NCBI GenBank assembly: GCA_021778335.1
Contig: JAJYCN010000007.1
Span: 1-42,802, forward strand
DNA length: 42,802 bases
Direction: 5' to 3'
Origin: Acidobacteriota bacterium
GTDB lineage: Bacteria; Acidobacteriota; Terriglobia; Bryobacterales; Bryobacteraceae
Shown here: in pieces, positions 25,127 to 34,855 of the stretch
Numbering within the stretch: the first letter of the stretch is position 1
Layout of the letters: each line of letters starts with the position of its first letter
Made by a program: the position numbers and the translations under genes
The notes under the pieces: model-generated
Databases searched by the model: none
What the model saw: the letters and a program-made list of their open reading frames with translations, nothing else
Told to the model about the DNA's origin: nothing

Positions 25127-26127
25127 TGCCCTTCCTCGCCGAACAGTGGCGCGGCCACCAAGTCTGCATTTCTACCCTTGGAAGTTCGCCTTTGGTCGGG
25201 GAGTGTATTACGTTCCCAAAAGACGCCGTCAGCATATCCCTGGATGGTATGATCGGAATCCGCTAACGCCAGTCGTTTCTCTGCCAGGCAGCAATACTCT
25301 TCGTCAACCTCAAGGCCGACGAAGCGCCTACCGAGCTTCTTTGCGACGACTGAGGTTGTACCCGAGCCCAGAAAAGGATCAAGAACGAGGTCGCCAGGGT
25401 TGGTGCTCGCCAGAATGATCTTCGCAAGAAGCTTTTCCGGTTTTTGCGTCGGGTGATCGGTGTTTTCGGGCATTGACCAGAATGGAACCGTCAGGTCTGT
25501 CCAGAGGTTTGAAGGATGCGTAAGGCGGAAATTGCCGCATTCCGTCAAATGCCAGTCTTTCGGTATCCCTCCCACAGTGTAGGGCGCGATTACGCGTCGT
25601 TTAACCTTCACGGCCTCAAGATTGAATGTGTATGTCCCCTCTGACTTCGTGCAGAACCAAATGTCTTCTGAGCAGTTTTTCCAATTGCGGGCCGCGCCCC
25701 GGCCCTTCTCGCGCTCCCAGGTGATTCTATTACGAACTTGAAGGTATTTCTGGGCGACGCTATGAATGGCGGCGGATGATCGCCAGTCGCCGCAGATGTA
25801 CAGCGAACCACTTTCTTTGAGCAGTGCAACCACCTGCGGAAACCAAGACTCTAGCCACGATGCGTACTCTTCCAAGCTGCGCTCCGTAAAATCGAGACCA
25901 TTGAATGACTTGCTGAGGTTGTAAGGTGGATCAACGAAGACCAAGTCGACGAACCCACGCGGCAAAAACTGCAAGGCTTCCAGGAAATCTTGTCGGATGG
26001 TACGATTCTCCAACGCCAGGACATTGACCTGCCCGCTAAGCGCGACAAGGCGCTGGCGATATTGGTGCACCTCGTTGAGCGTCAAGGTTATCGTTCGGTT
26101 CTTCGGCGCTCGCGATCGGTTGTCCAT
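25123..26127 (-). CDS. Beta-class site-specific DNA methyltransferase of a type II R-M system
   Basis: 334 residues. Catalytic motif IV is VDPPYN (Asp66-Tyr69) and comes before the SAM motif I DPFLGSGTTSVVAKKLG (about 250-266), which is the order of beta-class enzymes; DPPY favours adenine-N6 methylation. The middle contains ITWEREKGRGA, IWFCTKSEGTYTFN, FWSMPENTDHPTQKPEKLLAK. It protects host DNA from the endonuclease encoded immediately downstream. No clear ribosome site precedes the ATG at 26127; an AT-rich stretch does, so the gene may have its own promoter close to the start. Recognition site unknown. Confidence 0.88.
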   Translation of the reverse strand: MDNRSRAPKNRTITLTLNEVHQYRQRLVALSGQVNVLALENRTIRQDFLEALQFLPRGFVDLVFVDPPYNLSKSFNGLDFTERSLEEYASWLESWFPQVVALLKESGSLYICGDWRSSAAIHSVAQKYLQVRNRITWEREKGRGAARNWKNCSEDIWFCTKSEGTYTFNLEAVKVKRRVIAPYTVGGIPKDWHLTECGNFRLTHPSNLWTDLTVPFWSMPENTDHPTQKPEKLLAKIILASTNPGDLVLDPFLGSGTTSVVAKKLGRRFVGLEVDEEYCCLAEKRLALADSDHTIQGYADGVFWERNTLPDQRRTSKGRNADLVAAPLFGEEGQ

Positions 26128-26514
26128 ATTTCGTCAATTTAGCACGACGTCTCTAGCGCGGGACGGACATTCGGACGGTTGTTTGTCCTTCATCGCCCAC
26201 CTTGAAGCTGGGCTGTACCGCTCTCGCCGCAATGGTCCCCTGAAAATAGCGGTTCAGGGCGATGCGTGTTTACGCATCCCGGCTAGGCGCCGCCGGATTC
26301 CCCCGGATCTAGGAAGAACGGCAGGCAGCACTCCATGAGCCGGTATCCGATGTCAGCAAGGTCCTGCGGTGGTAGCCACGACAGGCGCAACGAGTCGTCC
26401 GCACATTCCGAACAGACGCCCGACGCGGTTCCGGCCCCCCGACAAGCCAGCGCTTGATCGGCGACTGTTCTTAATCTTATCAAGCATGAGATCGCCGCGA
26501 AAACTGCATACCAT
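26128..26514. other. 387-bp region with no confident gene
   Basis: Between the methyltransferase start and the end of the SDR gene. A minus-strand frame at 26283-26483 (66 codons) contains CRGAGTASGVCSEC, a cysteine spacing that might suggest a zinc ribbon, but it has no recognised family and no clear ribosome site. Plus-strand frames look like antisense noise. The part next to 26127 is richer in A and T and should hold the promoter of the restriction-modification genes. Confidence 0.45.
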
Positions 26515-27291
26515 CTACGAATTCACGCCCGAAGCCAAAAACCCACCATCCACCCCAATGCACTGGCCCGTGATGTAACTCGCCCCGTCGGAGGCCAGCA
26601 GCACCGCCGTACCCACTAACTCCTCCGCCTTCCCGAAACGCTTCATCGGCGTGCGCGTCAGAAACTCCCGCCCGCGCTCGGTCCCGTCGAGTAACTTCGC
26701 GTTCAAGTCCGTGCGGAATACGCCCGGCGCGATCGCGTTCACGTTAATTCCCTCGCGCGACCACTCTACCGCCAGGCTCCGCGTCAGCGACAGCACCGCC
26801 GCCTTCGAAGCCGAATACGCCGTCACCTGATACAAACTCACAAACGAGCTCAAACTCGCGATGTTGACGATCCGCCCGCGCTGCTTCGCCTTCAGCGGCT
26901 CGTAGAACGACTGGCAGGTCCGCAGCATCCCCGTCAGGTTCGTATTCATCAACCGGTCCCACTCCGCCTCGGCGATTTCGACCGTCGGCTTCTTGAACGT
27001 CGTCCCCGCCGCGTTCACTAATATGTCCACCCCGCCGAACTCCGCCAGTACTTTATCCCGCAATGCATCCACCGACGCACGGTCCAGAATGTCGAACGGC
27101 ATCCGCAGTGTCCGCCGCCCCTCGGCCTCGATCGCGTTCGCCACATCGTCCACCTGCTCGGCGCGCCGCCCGCTTGCAACGACGTCCGCGCCCGCCTGCG
27201 CCAGTCCGATCGCAATCGCGCGGCCCAGCCCCGAAGTCCCCCCGGCCACGACCGCCACGCGTCCCGTCAAATCCGATATGTTCTTTGCCAT
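26515..27291 (-). CDS. Short-chain dehydrogenase/reductase
   Basis: 258 residues, classical SDR. The cofactor loop is GGTSGLGRA (about 17-25), NAAG near 93-96, catalytic Ser near 148, Tyr159 and Lys163 in the AYSASKAA motif, and the C-terminal GQCIGVDGGF. Likely uses NAD(P)H and acts on a hydroxyl or keto group of a sugar acid or fatty intermediate; related sequences are often called gluconate 5-dehydrogenase or FabG-like, but the substrate cannot be fixed. It is transcribed alone, divergent from the ADOP permease with about 120 bases between starts. Confidence 0.9.
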   Translation of the reverse strand: MAKNISDLTGRVAVVAGGTSGLGRAIAIGLAQAGADVVASGRRAEQVDDVANAIEAEGRRTLRMPFDILDRASVDALRDKVLAEFGGVDILVNAAGTTFKKPTVEIAEAEWDRLMNTNLTGMLRTCQSFYEPLKAKQRGRIVNIASLSSFVSLYQVTAYSASKAAVLSLTRSLAVEWSREGINVNAIAPGVFRTDLNAKLLDGTERGREFLTRTPMKRFGKAEELVGTAVLLASDGASYITGQCIGVDGGFLASGVNS

Positions 27292-27410
27292 GCTCCCGCC
27301 ATGGTAACGCCAGCCTGCCCAGCCCGCCCAACGCCCGTTTGCGTTCCCGCGCTCGCGGCGTCAGAATTGCATAAGCCGGCGTCATTCCGGTAATAAGCGG
27401 AGGCAGACTC

Positions 27411-29888
27411 GTGATCGAGCCCATCCTGATCTTCCTAGGCGATCTGAAAGCCGCGGCGCGTTCCCTCGCCCACGCCAAAGGGCTTTGCGCCACCGTCGTG
27501 CTCACGCTCGCCCTCGGCATCGGCGCCAATGCCGCCATCTTCAGCCTGGTGCCCGGCGTCCTCCTCCGCCCGCTGGTCAACCGCGACGAAAGCCGCCTCA
27601 TCTACATCCGCCAGAGCGCTCCCGGCGCCGGCGACGCGAACGCCGCCTTCTCCGTGCCCGAAGTCGCCGACCTCCGCGCCCGTTTGAAAACTCTCGCTCC
27701 GCTCGGCGAGTTCTCCACCGTCGGGTTCACCATCGTCGGCCTCGGGCAGCCCCGCGAAGTAACCGCTGGCGTCGTCAACGGTTCCTACTTTCAGGTGATG
27801 GGTCTCCATCCGGTGCTCGGCCGCCTGCTCGATGCCGCCGACGACGGCCCGAACGCCGCCGGCGCCGTCGTACTCACCTACCGTTTCTGGACCACGACCC
27901 TGAAAAGCGACCCCACCGTCATCGGCAAAACCGTCCGCCTGGATTCGTTCGATTCCCGCCGCGCCACCATCGTCGGCGTGCTCGAACCCTGCGTTCCCTA
28001 CCCCCAGGACACCGAAATCATCGCCAACGTCGTCACCAGCGCCCATCATCTTTCGGCCACCATGGTCACCAGCCGGATCCACCGCATGACGGAACTCTTC
28101 GGCCGCCTGGCGCCCGGCGCCGATCTCAAGCAAGCGCGCGCCGAGTTGAACTCCGTCTACAGCGCTATTAAGCACGATCATCCCGAAGACTATTCGCCCA
28201 AGGCCCATTTCCAAATCAGCGCGGTTCCGCTGCGCGACGAACTCACTTCCGGCGCCCGCACCATCCTGCTGGTACTCATGGCCGCGTCCATTTTCGTCTT
28301 CATCATCGCCTGCTCCAACGCCGCCAACCTCTTTCTGGCGCGCTCCATCCGCCGCGAGAACGAACTTGGCATCCGCGCCGCCCTCGGCGCCGGTACAGCC
28401 GCTCTCCGCCGGACCCTGTTGGCCGAAAGCCTGCTGCTCTGCCTCGCCGGGGCCGCGCTCGGCCTCCTCATCGCCGGCCCGCTGGTCGCCGTCCTCGCCC
28501 GTTACATGTCCCGCTATTCCATCCGCGCCCTCGACCTCAGCCTCGATTCGAGCATGCTGTGGATCGGCGCCGGACTCGCCATCGCCGCCTCGGTTCTGCT
28601 CGCCTTCATTCCCCGCCTGCCTACCTCCGGAGGCCCTCAGGGATTCAACCTGGCCTCCGGAAGCGCCCGCGTCACCGGAGGCGCCCGGCGCAAGCTGAGA
28701 GTCTTCGCCGTCATTCAGATCGCCGCCTCGTTCGTGCTCGTCGCCGTTGCCGGCGGCGCCGTCAAGACCCTGCTTTCGCTCGAAGCCGCCCAAGCGGGCT
28801 TCGACACCCGCAACGTGCTGTCGCTCGACGTACCCGTCATGCACCTGGGAAGAACTCCCGGCCAGGCCGTCGGCTTTTACAGCGAAGCCGCGCGCCGGGT
28901 CCGCGAACTGCCCGGCGTCCAGAACGTAGCCATCGGCATGGTTACGCCCTGGCGCGATCAGGCGGCCTACGACTTCCAGTTCTCCATCGACGGCTACGTA
29001 CCCGCGCGTTCCGAGGAACAGCCCCGCGCGCGCCTCCGCATCGTCTCACCCGGATTCTTCGCCACGCTCGGCCTCCCCATCCTCGAAGGCCGCGATTTCA
29101 CCGATACCGACAGCGACAACAGCGGCCCGGTCGCGGTGATCAGCCAAAGCCTCGCCCAACGCATATTCGCCAACCGCGATCCGCTGCAGCATGAGGTCAT
29201 GTGGACCGACCCGATTTTCAAAGCCGTCCCCATGATCAGCTCCGCGCCGCTCCGCATCGTCGGCGTCGCGCCGGACATCGACGACGTACACATCGTCCCC
29301 GCCCCCACCCTGACCATCTACCGTCCGTTCAAGCAGGAGGCCGTCATCGGCGGTGGACGTCTGTTCGTTCACACGCGCTCGGATCCTTACGCTCTGGTAA
29401 CGCCGGTCACACGCATCCTCCGCGGCATGTCCGCCGACCAGCCCGTCGAACACGCGGCCACCCTCGCCGACGTCCGCGCCGAGGTGCTCTCACCGGACCG
29501 GCTGAATGTCGCCGTGTTCGGCGTCTTCGGCGGCGTCGCTCTGCTCATCGCAGTCGTCGGAGTCGCCGGCGTCCTTGCTTTCTCCGTCGCCGGCCGCACG
29601 CGCGAGTTCGGCATCCGTCTCGCCGTCGGCGCCCAGCCCCGCCATCTGCTGCTTCGTGTCATCGCGGAAGGCGCAGCCATGGCTATCGGCGGGCTCGCCG
29701 CCGGACTTGCCTGCGGCTACGGACTGGCGCGGGTGGCCGGAGTATTCCTCGGCGATCTTAAAATGCCCAGCGCGCTCCCCATTGCAGGCTCAGCGCTCGT
29801 CCTCCTCCTTGCCGCCGTCACCGCCTCCGCCATCCCGGCAGCCCGCGCCGCCCGCATCGACGTGCTGAACGCCATGCGCGCCGAATAA
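27411..29888 (+). CDS. ADOP family permease (duplicated FtsX/MacB-like), no ATPase partner
   Basis: 825 residues from GTG 27411, preceded by GGAGG at a good distance. The first helix TVVLTLALGIGANAAIFSL is the hallmark start of acidobacterial duplicated orphan permeases. The architecture is MacB-type periplasmic domain, FtsX helices with SIRRENELGIRAALGAG, a second periplasmic domain from about 470, and a second FtsX set with RTREFGIRLAVGAQPRHLL. ADOP proteins lack an adjacent ABC ATPase, as here, and are abundant in Acidobacteriota. Substrates are unknown; macrolide or peptide export and envelope functions have been suggested for relatives. Confidence 0.92.
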   Translation: MIEPILIFLGDLKAAARSLAHAKGLCATVVLTLALGIGANAAIFSLVPGVLLRPLVNRDESRLIYIRQSAPGAGDANAAFSVPEVADLRARLKTLAPLGEFSTVGFTIVGLGQPREVTAGVVNGSYFQVMGLHPVLGRLLDAADDGPNAAGAVVLTYRFWTTTLKSDPTVIGKTVRLDSFDSRRATIVGVLEPCVPYPQDTEIIANVVTSAHHLSATMVTSRIHRMTELFGRLAPGADLKQARAELNSVYSAIKHDHPEDYSPKAHFQISAVPLRDELTSGARTILLVLMAASIFVFIIACSNAANLFLARSIRRENELGIRAALGAGTAALRRTLLAESLLLCLAGAALGLLIAGPLVAVLARYMSRYSIRALDLSLDSSMLWIGAGLAIAASVLLAFIPRLPTSGGPQGFNLASGSARVTGGARRKLRVFAVIQIAASFVLVAVAGGAVKTLLSLEAAQAGFDTRNVLSLDVPVMHLGRTPGQAVGFYSEAARRVRELPGVQNVAIGMVTPWRDQAAYDFQFSIDGYVPARSEEQPRARLRIVSPGFFATLGLPILEGRDFTDTDSDNSGPVAVISQSLAQRIFANRDPLQHEVMWTDPIFKAVPMISSAPLRIVGVAPDIDDVHIVPAPTLTIYRPFKQEAVIGGGRLFVHTRSDPYALVTPVTRILRGMSADQPVEHAATLADVRAEVLSPDRLNVAVFGVFGGVALLIAVVGVAGVLAFSVAGRTREFGIRLAVGAQPRHLLLRVIAEGAAMAIGGLAAGLACGYGLARVAGVFLGDLKMPSALPIAGSALVLLLAAVTASAIPAARAARIDVLNAMRAE

Positions 29889-29933
29889 CGCCCGCTCCGC
29901 TCTGGCGCCACGCGACCCGCCCTTCACGCCATA

Positions 29934-30977
29934 ATGGTTCGTTTCTCCATGCTCTGCGCCCAACTCGCGGCCCCGCGCCGCATCGTCGTCACCGACATCC
30001 CCGCTCCAACCGACCCCGGCCCCAACGAGATCCTCGTCCGTCTCCGCGCCGTCGGCATCTGCGGCAGCGACCTCCACTGGTACCGCGAAGGCAGCATCCG
30101 CGGCGTTCCCGCCCAATATCCCATGGTCCTCGGCCACGAACCCGCGGGCACTGTCGCGGCCATCGGGCCCGGCGTCACGCGCTTCGCTCCCGGCGACCCC
30201 GTCGCTATCGAACCCCAAATCACCTGCGGCCACTGCGAATACTGCCTCGCCGGCCAGCACATCCACTGCCTCAACACCTCTTACATGGGCTCGCCCCAAA
30301 CCTTTGGCCTGTTCCGCGAATACGCCGTCATCCCCGCCGTCAACGCCAAAAAATTCCCGGCATCGCTCCCCTTCAAACACGCCGCCCTCATCGAGCCTCT
30401 CGCCGTCATCCTCCACATGCTCGAACTCGTCACGATACGCCCCTTCGACCACGTGGCCGTCATCGGCGCCGGACCCATCGGCATGCTCTCCGCCGCCGTC
30501 GCCCACCACGCCGGCGCCCGCGTCCTTTCGACCGACCGCCTCCCTCACCGCCTTGAACTCGCCCGCCGCATGGGCGCCGCGGAAGTTTGCGACTTCTCGC
30601 GCTTCCGTGCCGCCGCCCTGGATCTCACGAACGGCCGCGGCATGGACCTCGTCATCGATGCCGCCGCCGACCGCTCCACCATCGACGCCGGCTTCGCCGT
30701 CACCAAACCCGCCGGAACTTTCATGCTCGCCGGCATCCCCGTCGACTCGCCGCTTCCCGTCGATCTCCACGCCGCCCTCGGCAAAGAAATCCGCTTCCTC
30801 ACCCTAAAGCGCTCCAACCACCGCGCCGGTCCCGCGCTCGACATGCTCCTGTCCGGCGCCGTCAAAACCGACCTCGTTACCCACACCATGCCGGCCGAAC
30901 GCGCCCCGGAAGCCTTCGACCTCCTCGATAACTACCGCGACGGCGTCGGCAAAATGGTCATCGAGTTCGCCGCATGA
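29934..30977 (+). CDS. Zinc-dependent medium-chain alcohol (polyol) dehydrogenase
   Basis: 347 residues. Catalytic zinc ligands Cys43 (GICGSDLHWY) with His68-Glu69 (LGHEPAG); structural zinc cysteines Cys98, Cys101, Cys104 and Cys112 (CGHCEYCLAG then HC). The NAD-binding loop is VIGAGPIGM. This is the sorbitol/threonine dehydrogenase branch of the MDR superfamily and probably oxidises a sugar or polyol. The stop overlaps the rhamnulokinase start by 4 bases, suggesting joint action in deoxy-sugar breakdown. The exact substrate is inferred. Confidence 0.91.
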   Translation: MVRFSMLCAQLAAPRRIVVTDIPAPTDPGPNEILVRLRAVGICGSDLHWYREGSIRGVPAQYPMVLGHEPAGTVAAIGPGVTRFAPGDPVAIEPQITCGHCEYCLAGQHIHCLNTSYMGSPQTFGLFREYAVIPAVNAKKFPASLPFKHAALIEPLAVILHMLELVTIRPFDHVAVIGAGPIGMLSAAVAHHAGARVLSTDRLPHRLELARRMGAAEVCDFSRFRAAALDLTNGRGMDLVIDAAADRSTIDAGFAVTKPAGTFMLAGIPVDSPLPVDLHAALGKEIRFLTLKRSNHRAGPALDMLLSGAVKTDLVTHTMPAERAPEAFDLLDNYRDGVGKMVIEFAA

Positions 30978-32404
30978 AATTCCTCGCCTTCGACCTCGGC
31001 GCCGAAAGCGGCCGCGCCATGCTCGGCTCGCTCGACTCGGGCCGCCTCACCCTCGATGAACTCCACCGCTTCCCCAACCAACCCGTCCGCCTGCCCACTG
31101 GCCTCTACTGGGACACCCTGCGCCTCTTCCACGAAATCCAGCAAGGCCTCATCGTTTGCGGACGCGAGCGCCATGTCACTCCCGACGGCATCGGCGTCGA
31201 CACCTGGGGAGTCGATTTCGGCTTTCTCGGGTCTGACGGAGCGTTAGTCGACAACCCCCGCCACTACCGCGACGCCCGCACTCATGGCCTCCTCGAACGC
31301 ACTTATTCCGTTGTCCCCCGCGAAGAAATCTTCCGCCAGACCGGCATCCAACACATGGAGTTGAACTCGCTCTTTCAGTGGTACTCCATGAAGCTCTCCG
31401 GCTCGCCGGCTCTTTCGACCGCCCGCACGCTCCTGTTCCTGCCCGATCTTTTCTCCTACTGGCTCAGCGGCGCCGCCCGCGCCGAACTCACCATCGCGAG
31501 CACGTCGCAGTTCTACAACCCGATTGAAAAAACCTGGGCCAAGCCGCTGCTCGCCTCCCTCGGCCTCGACTCCTCCGTGCTACCGGAAATCGTTCCGCCC
31601 GGCACACGCCTGGGCTCGCTGCTCGAATACCTCCATCGCACGGCCGGCTTCGGCGCCGAAGTTCCCGTCTACGCAACCGCTTCCCACGACACCGCCTCCG
31701 CCGTCGCCGCCGCTCCCGCCGAAGGCACGGACTGGTGCTACATCAGCTCCGGCACATGGTCCCTGCTCGGAGTCGAGATCGATTCCCCTATCGTCAACGC
31801 CGACTCGCTCGCGCTCAACTTCACCAACGAAATCGGCGCCGCGGGCCGCGTCCGCTTCCTCAAAAACATCGCCGGCCTCTGGATCCTGCAGGAATGCCGC
31901 CGGGCATGGGCGCTCGAAGGCCACGATTATTCCTACGAAGAACTCGCCCGCCTTGCCGCCGATGCGCCCCCCGCTCACATCTACCTCAACCCCGACGACT
32001 TCACCAGCCCCGGCGACATGCCCGCCCGTATCGCCCGCTTCTGCCGCGACTCCGGCGTCCCCGCTCCCGTTGAACCCGGACCCATGGCCCGCCTGGTGCT
32101 CGAAAGCCTCGCCATGAGCTATCGCGACAAGATCCTCAGCCTCGAAAAACTTCTCGGCCGCCCCATCAACCGCATCCACATCTTCGGCGGCGGCTCCCGC
32201 AACCGCCTCCTCAACCAACTCACCGCCGACTTCTCGAACAAACCCGTCATCGCCGGACCGGCCGAAGCCACGGCCGCCGGCAACGTCCTCGTCCAGGCCA
32301 TGGGCGCCGGCTTCGTTAAAGACCTCGACGAAGCCCGAGCCATCGTCCGCGCCTCTTTCCCGCTCGAACGCTTCGAACCCCGGCCCGCTGTACACTCGGG
32401 TTGA
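30974..32404 (+). CDS. rhaB: Rhamnulokinase (FGGY carbohydrate kinase)
   Basis: 476 residues. It phosphorylates L-rhamnulose at C1. Seen: the actin-fold start FDLGAESGRAMLG, VDTWGVDFGFLG, SHDTASAVAAAP followed by YISSGTWSLLGVE, and the C-terminal ATP site FGGGSRNRLLNQLTADF, all typical of RhaB rather than xylulose or glycerol kinases. Rhamnose isomerase and aldolase genes are not in this window, so the partner enzymes lie elsewhere. The ATG overlaps the dehydrogenase stop, and its own stop overlaps the next gene by one base (TGATG). Confidence 0.92.
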   Translation: MKFLAFDLGAESGRAMLGSLDSGRLTLDELHRFPNQPVRLPTGLYWDTLRLFHEIQQGLIVCGRERHVTPDGIGVDTWGVDFGFLGSDGALVDNPRHYRDARTHGLLERTYSVVPREEIFRQTGIQHMELNSLFQWYSMKLSGSPALSTARTLLFLPDLFSYWLSGAARAELTIASTSQFYNPIEKTWAKPLLASLGLDSSVLPEIVPPGTRLGSLLEYLHRTAGFGAEVPVYATASHDTASAVAAAPAEGTDWCYISSGTWSLLGVEIDSPIVNADSLALNFTNEIGAAGRVRFLKNIAGLWILQECRRAWALEGHDYSYEELARLAADAPPAHIYLNPDDFTSPGDMPARIARFCRDSGVPAPVEPGPMARLVLESLAMSYRDKILSLEKLLGRPINRIHIFGGGSRNRLLNQLTADFSNKPVIAGPAEATAAGNVLVQAMGAGFVKDLDEARAIVRASFPLERFEPRPAVHSG

Positions 32405-34797
32405 TGGACGGCCTCCGCCAGGACTTTCGCCTCGGCCTCCGGGCGCTCCGCCGCGAATGGCTCGCCAGCCTGCTCGCCATCCTTTCCGTCGCCCTCGGCA
32501 TAGGCGCCAACACCGCCATTTTCAGCCTTCTTAACGCCCTGCTTCTCCGCCCCATCTCCGGCGTCCAAGCCCCCGATCGGCTCGTCCGCATCGACGCCGG
32601 CCTGCCCGCCGCCATCCTCGAACCGCTCTCCCGCGAACCCGTCTTCACCGGCGCCTGCGGCGTCTCCACCCCACTGCTCACAACCGAGTTCCAAGGCGCC
32701 ATCCAACCGGTAGGCATGCTGGCCCTGTCCGGTGAGTGTCCCCAACTCCTCGGCCTCGGCGCCCAGTTCGGTCGCATGCTCACTCGAGAGGACGACCGCT
32801 CCGGAAGCCCCCGCGTCGCCGTCCTCACCGACGCCTTCTGGCGCGGCTCGTTCGGCGGCCGCGCAGACGTTCTCGGCAGCGTCATTCGCATCGATGGTTC
32901 GCCGTACACCGTAGCCGGAGTGGCCAAACCGGACTTCCACGGCCTGCTGCTGGGGTTCTGGCCGGGCGCCATCGTCCCCGGCTCGGCATTCCATTACTCG
33001 TTGGTGCATGTCTTCGCCCGTCTCGCTCCGGGGACATCCATCTTACAAGCGCAGGCCCGCCTGAATGTTTCCGAAAAACACTTACTCGAACAAGCCGCAC
33101 CGCCGCGGCATAGCGGCGCGCGCCTCGATGAGTTCGTATCTCAGAAGCTTACCCTGGCTTCCGCCGCCAACGGCCTGGACTACATGCTCCGCGACCGCTA
33201 TAGCGGGCCGTTGGCCGTGGCGATGGGAATCTGTCTGCTGGTGCTTCTGATCTCCTGCGTCAACCTGGCGAACTTACTCCTCGCCCGTGGCCTCCGCCGC
33301 CGCGGGGACATGGTCGTGAAACTGGCCATCGGCGCCCCTCGCGGGCTCGTCGCACGCCAACTCGCCCTCGAAAGCCTGACGCTGGTATTCCTTGGCGCAC
33401 TCGCCGGCTTAGCTCTCGCGTATGCCGCCGATCGAATGTTACTAAGTCAAATGGACGCCGTGCTGATCAACTTCAGCCTTCGCGCTCCGCTCGATGGGCG
33501 CGTGCTGGCCTTTGCGGCCGCGGCCATCCTTCTCACCGGCATCGGTTTCGGCGTGCTGCCGGCATGGCGCGGCAGCAATGTCAACTTACTCGACGCCCTC
33601 CAGAGCGCTTCCCGCGGCGTCAGGGTTCGAAGCGCATCCGGACGCGTCCTCGTTGCCACACAGATCGCGCTCGCCCTCGCTCTCGTCGCCGCCACGGGCC
33701 TGTTCGTTTCATCGCTCCAGCGGCTGCAGAGCGCCGATCTCGGGTTTCGAGTCGGCGGAATCGTCGAGGCGCAACTGTTTCCGCTGCCGAACGGTTACCA
33801 GGACCTGCTCTCCGCCCCGTATTACCAGCGCCTGATGCAGGATGTCGAATCGCTGCCGGGGGTCGAATCGGCTGGCTATTCCAACTTCGCTCCCCTCGGC
33901 ACGGGCTACTCCCGGCCCGTCGCGCTTACAACCTCCAGGCCCGGGCAAGGCATTGTGAGTGACGCCTACTGGGTCTCCGATGGTTTCTTCCGAACCATGG
34001 GTATCCCTCTGCTGGCCGGTCACGACTTTGAGCGGACCGGCGCCGGCGCCCTCCCGACGACGGCCATCGTGAGCCAGTCCCTTGCAAATCGCCTGGCGCC
34101 CGCCGCGGATGTCGTCGGGCGTCACATCCGCTTCGGAACCGACCCGGAGGATCAGGACCTGGAAATCATCGGCGTCGCCGCCGACGCCCGTCTAACAGGC
34201 TCCCGCGTGGCCAACCCGCCCATGGTCTATATCAACCTCTGGCAATATTCGCATTCCGCGCAGTACGGAGTGCTCATGGTCCGCGTGCGCGACCTGAATC
34301 CCCGCTTCGTCGAATCGCTAAAAAGAACGGTCCGCGGCGCCGGCCACGAGTACGTCGAGTACGCCCGGACTCTGAAACAGCAGCGCGAGAATTCGCTCCT
34401 CGCCGAGCGCCTGCTCGCCTGGCTGTCCTCGGCCTTTGGTCTTCTCGCCCTCGTCCTTGCGGCCACAGGGTTGTTCGGCCTCCTCGCCTACGAGGTCGCT
34501 GGCCGCACCGGCGAAATCGGAATCCGCATCGCCCTCGGCGCTACGCGCGCCAACATCGCATGGCTCATTCTCGGCGACGCCCTCCGCCTGGCCACCCTCG
34601 GCGCCATCGCCGGAGCCGCGCTCTCACTTGCCGCCGGCCGCTCGATCTCGACCCTCCTCTACGGCGTCCAACCCTACGCCCCCGCGCCCCTGCTGTTAGC
34701 CGCCGCCACACTCCTCGCCACCGCCGCCCTCGCCGCCTGGATCCCCGTACGCCGCGCCTGCCGCATCGAACCTCTGGAAGCTCTCCGCCACGAGTAA
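32404..34797 (+). CDS. ADOP family permease (second copy)
   Basis: 797 residues from ATG 32404; the alternative TTG at 32401 adds one residue. The N-terminal helix has LGIGANTAIFSLLNALLLRP, the standard ADOP opening. The first FtsX part contains GLRRRGDMVVKLAIGAPRGLV and the second GRTGEIGIRIALGATRANIA near the C-terminus. No ABC ATPase lies near. Its sequence differs throughout from the copy at 27411, so this is not a recent duplication. The one-base overlap with rhaB suggests coupled translation. Confidence 0.91.
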   Translation: MDGLRQDFRLGLRALRREWLASLLAILSVALGIGANTAIFSLLNALLLRPISGVQAPDRLVRIDAGLPAAILEPLSREPVFTGACGVSTPLLTTEFQGAIQPVGMLALSGECPQLLGLGAQFGRMLTREDDRSGSPRVAVLTDAFWRGSFGGRADVLGSVIRIDGSPYTVAGVAKPDFHGLLLGFWPGAIVPGSAFHYSLVHVFARLAPGTSILQAQARLNVSEKHLLEQAAPPRHSGARLDEFVSQKLTLASAANGLDYMLRDRYSGPLAVAMGICLLVLLISCVNLANLLLARGLRRRGDMVVKLAIGAPRGLVARQLALESLTLVFLGALAGLALAYAADRMLLSQMDAVLINFSLRAPLDGRVLAFAAAAILLTGIGFGVLPAWRGSNVNLLDALQSASRGVRVRSASGRVLVATQIALALALVAATGLFVSSLQRLQSADLGFRVGGIVEAQLFPLPNGYQDLLSAPYYQRLMQDVESLPGVESAGYSNFAPLGTGYSRPVALTTSRPGQGIVSDAYWVSDGFFRTMGIPLLAGHDFERTGAGALPTTAIVSQSLANRLAPAADVVGRHIRFGTDPEDQDLEIIGVAADARLTGSRVANPPMVYINLWQYSHSAQYGVLMVRVRDLNPRFVESLKRTVRGAGHEYVEYARTLKQQRENSLLAERLLAWLSSAFGLLALVLAATGLFGLLAYEVAGRTGEIGIRIALGATRANIAWLILGDALRLATLGAIAGAALSLAAGRSISTLLYGVQPYAPAPLLLAAATLLATAALAAWIPVRRACRIEPLEALRHE

Positions 34798-34855
34798 GCG
34801 CGCGTCTACTTCACGCTACTAATTACGTTCCCGCGTAAAATCGGAGTGAAAACCA

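Noticed and set aside
26283-26483. 66-codon minus-strand frame with several cysteines
   Set aside because: Cysteine spacing is suggestive but there is no family, ribosome site or partner; left as part of an unassigned gap.
27435-28844. 469-codon minus-strand frame
   Set aside because: Gly/Asp/Glu-rich antisense of the ADOP permease with no motif; the same applies to 29790-30770 and 32119-33009.
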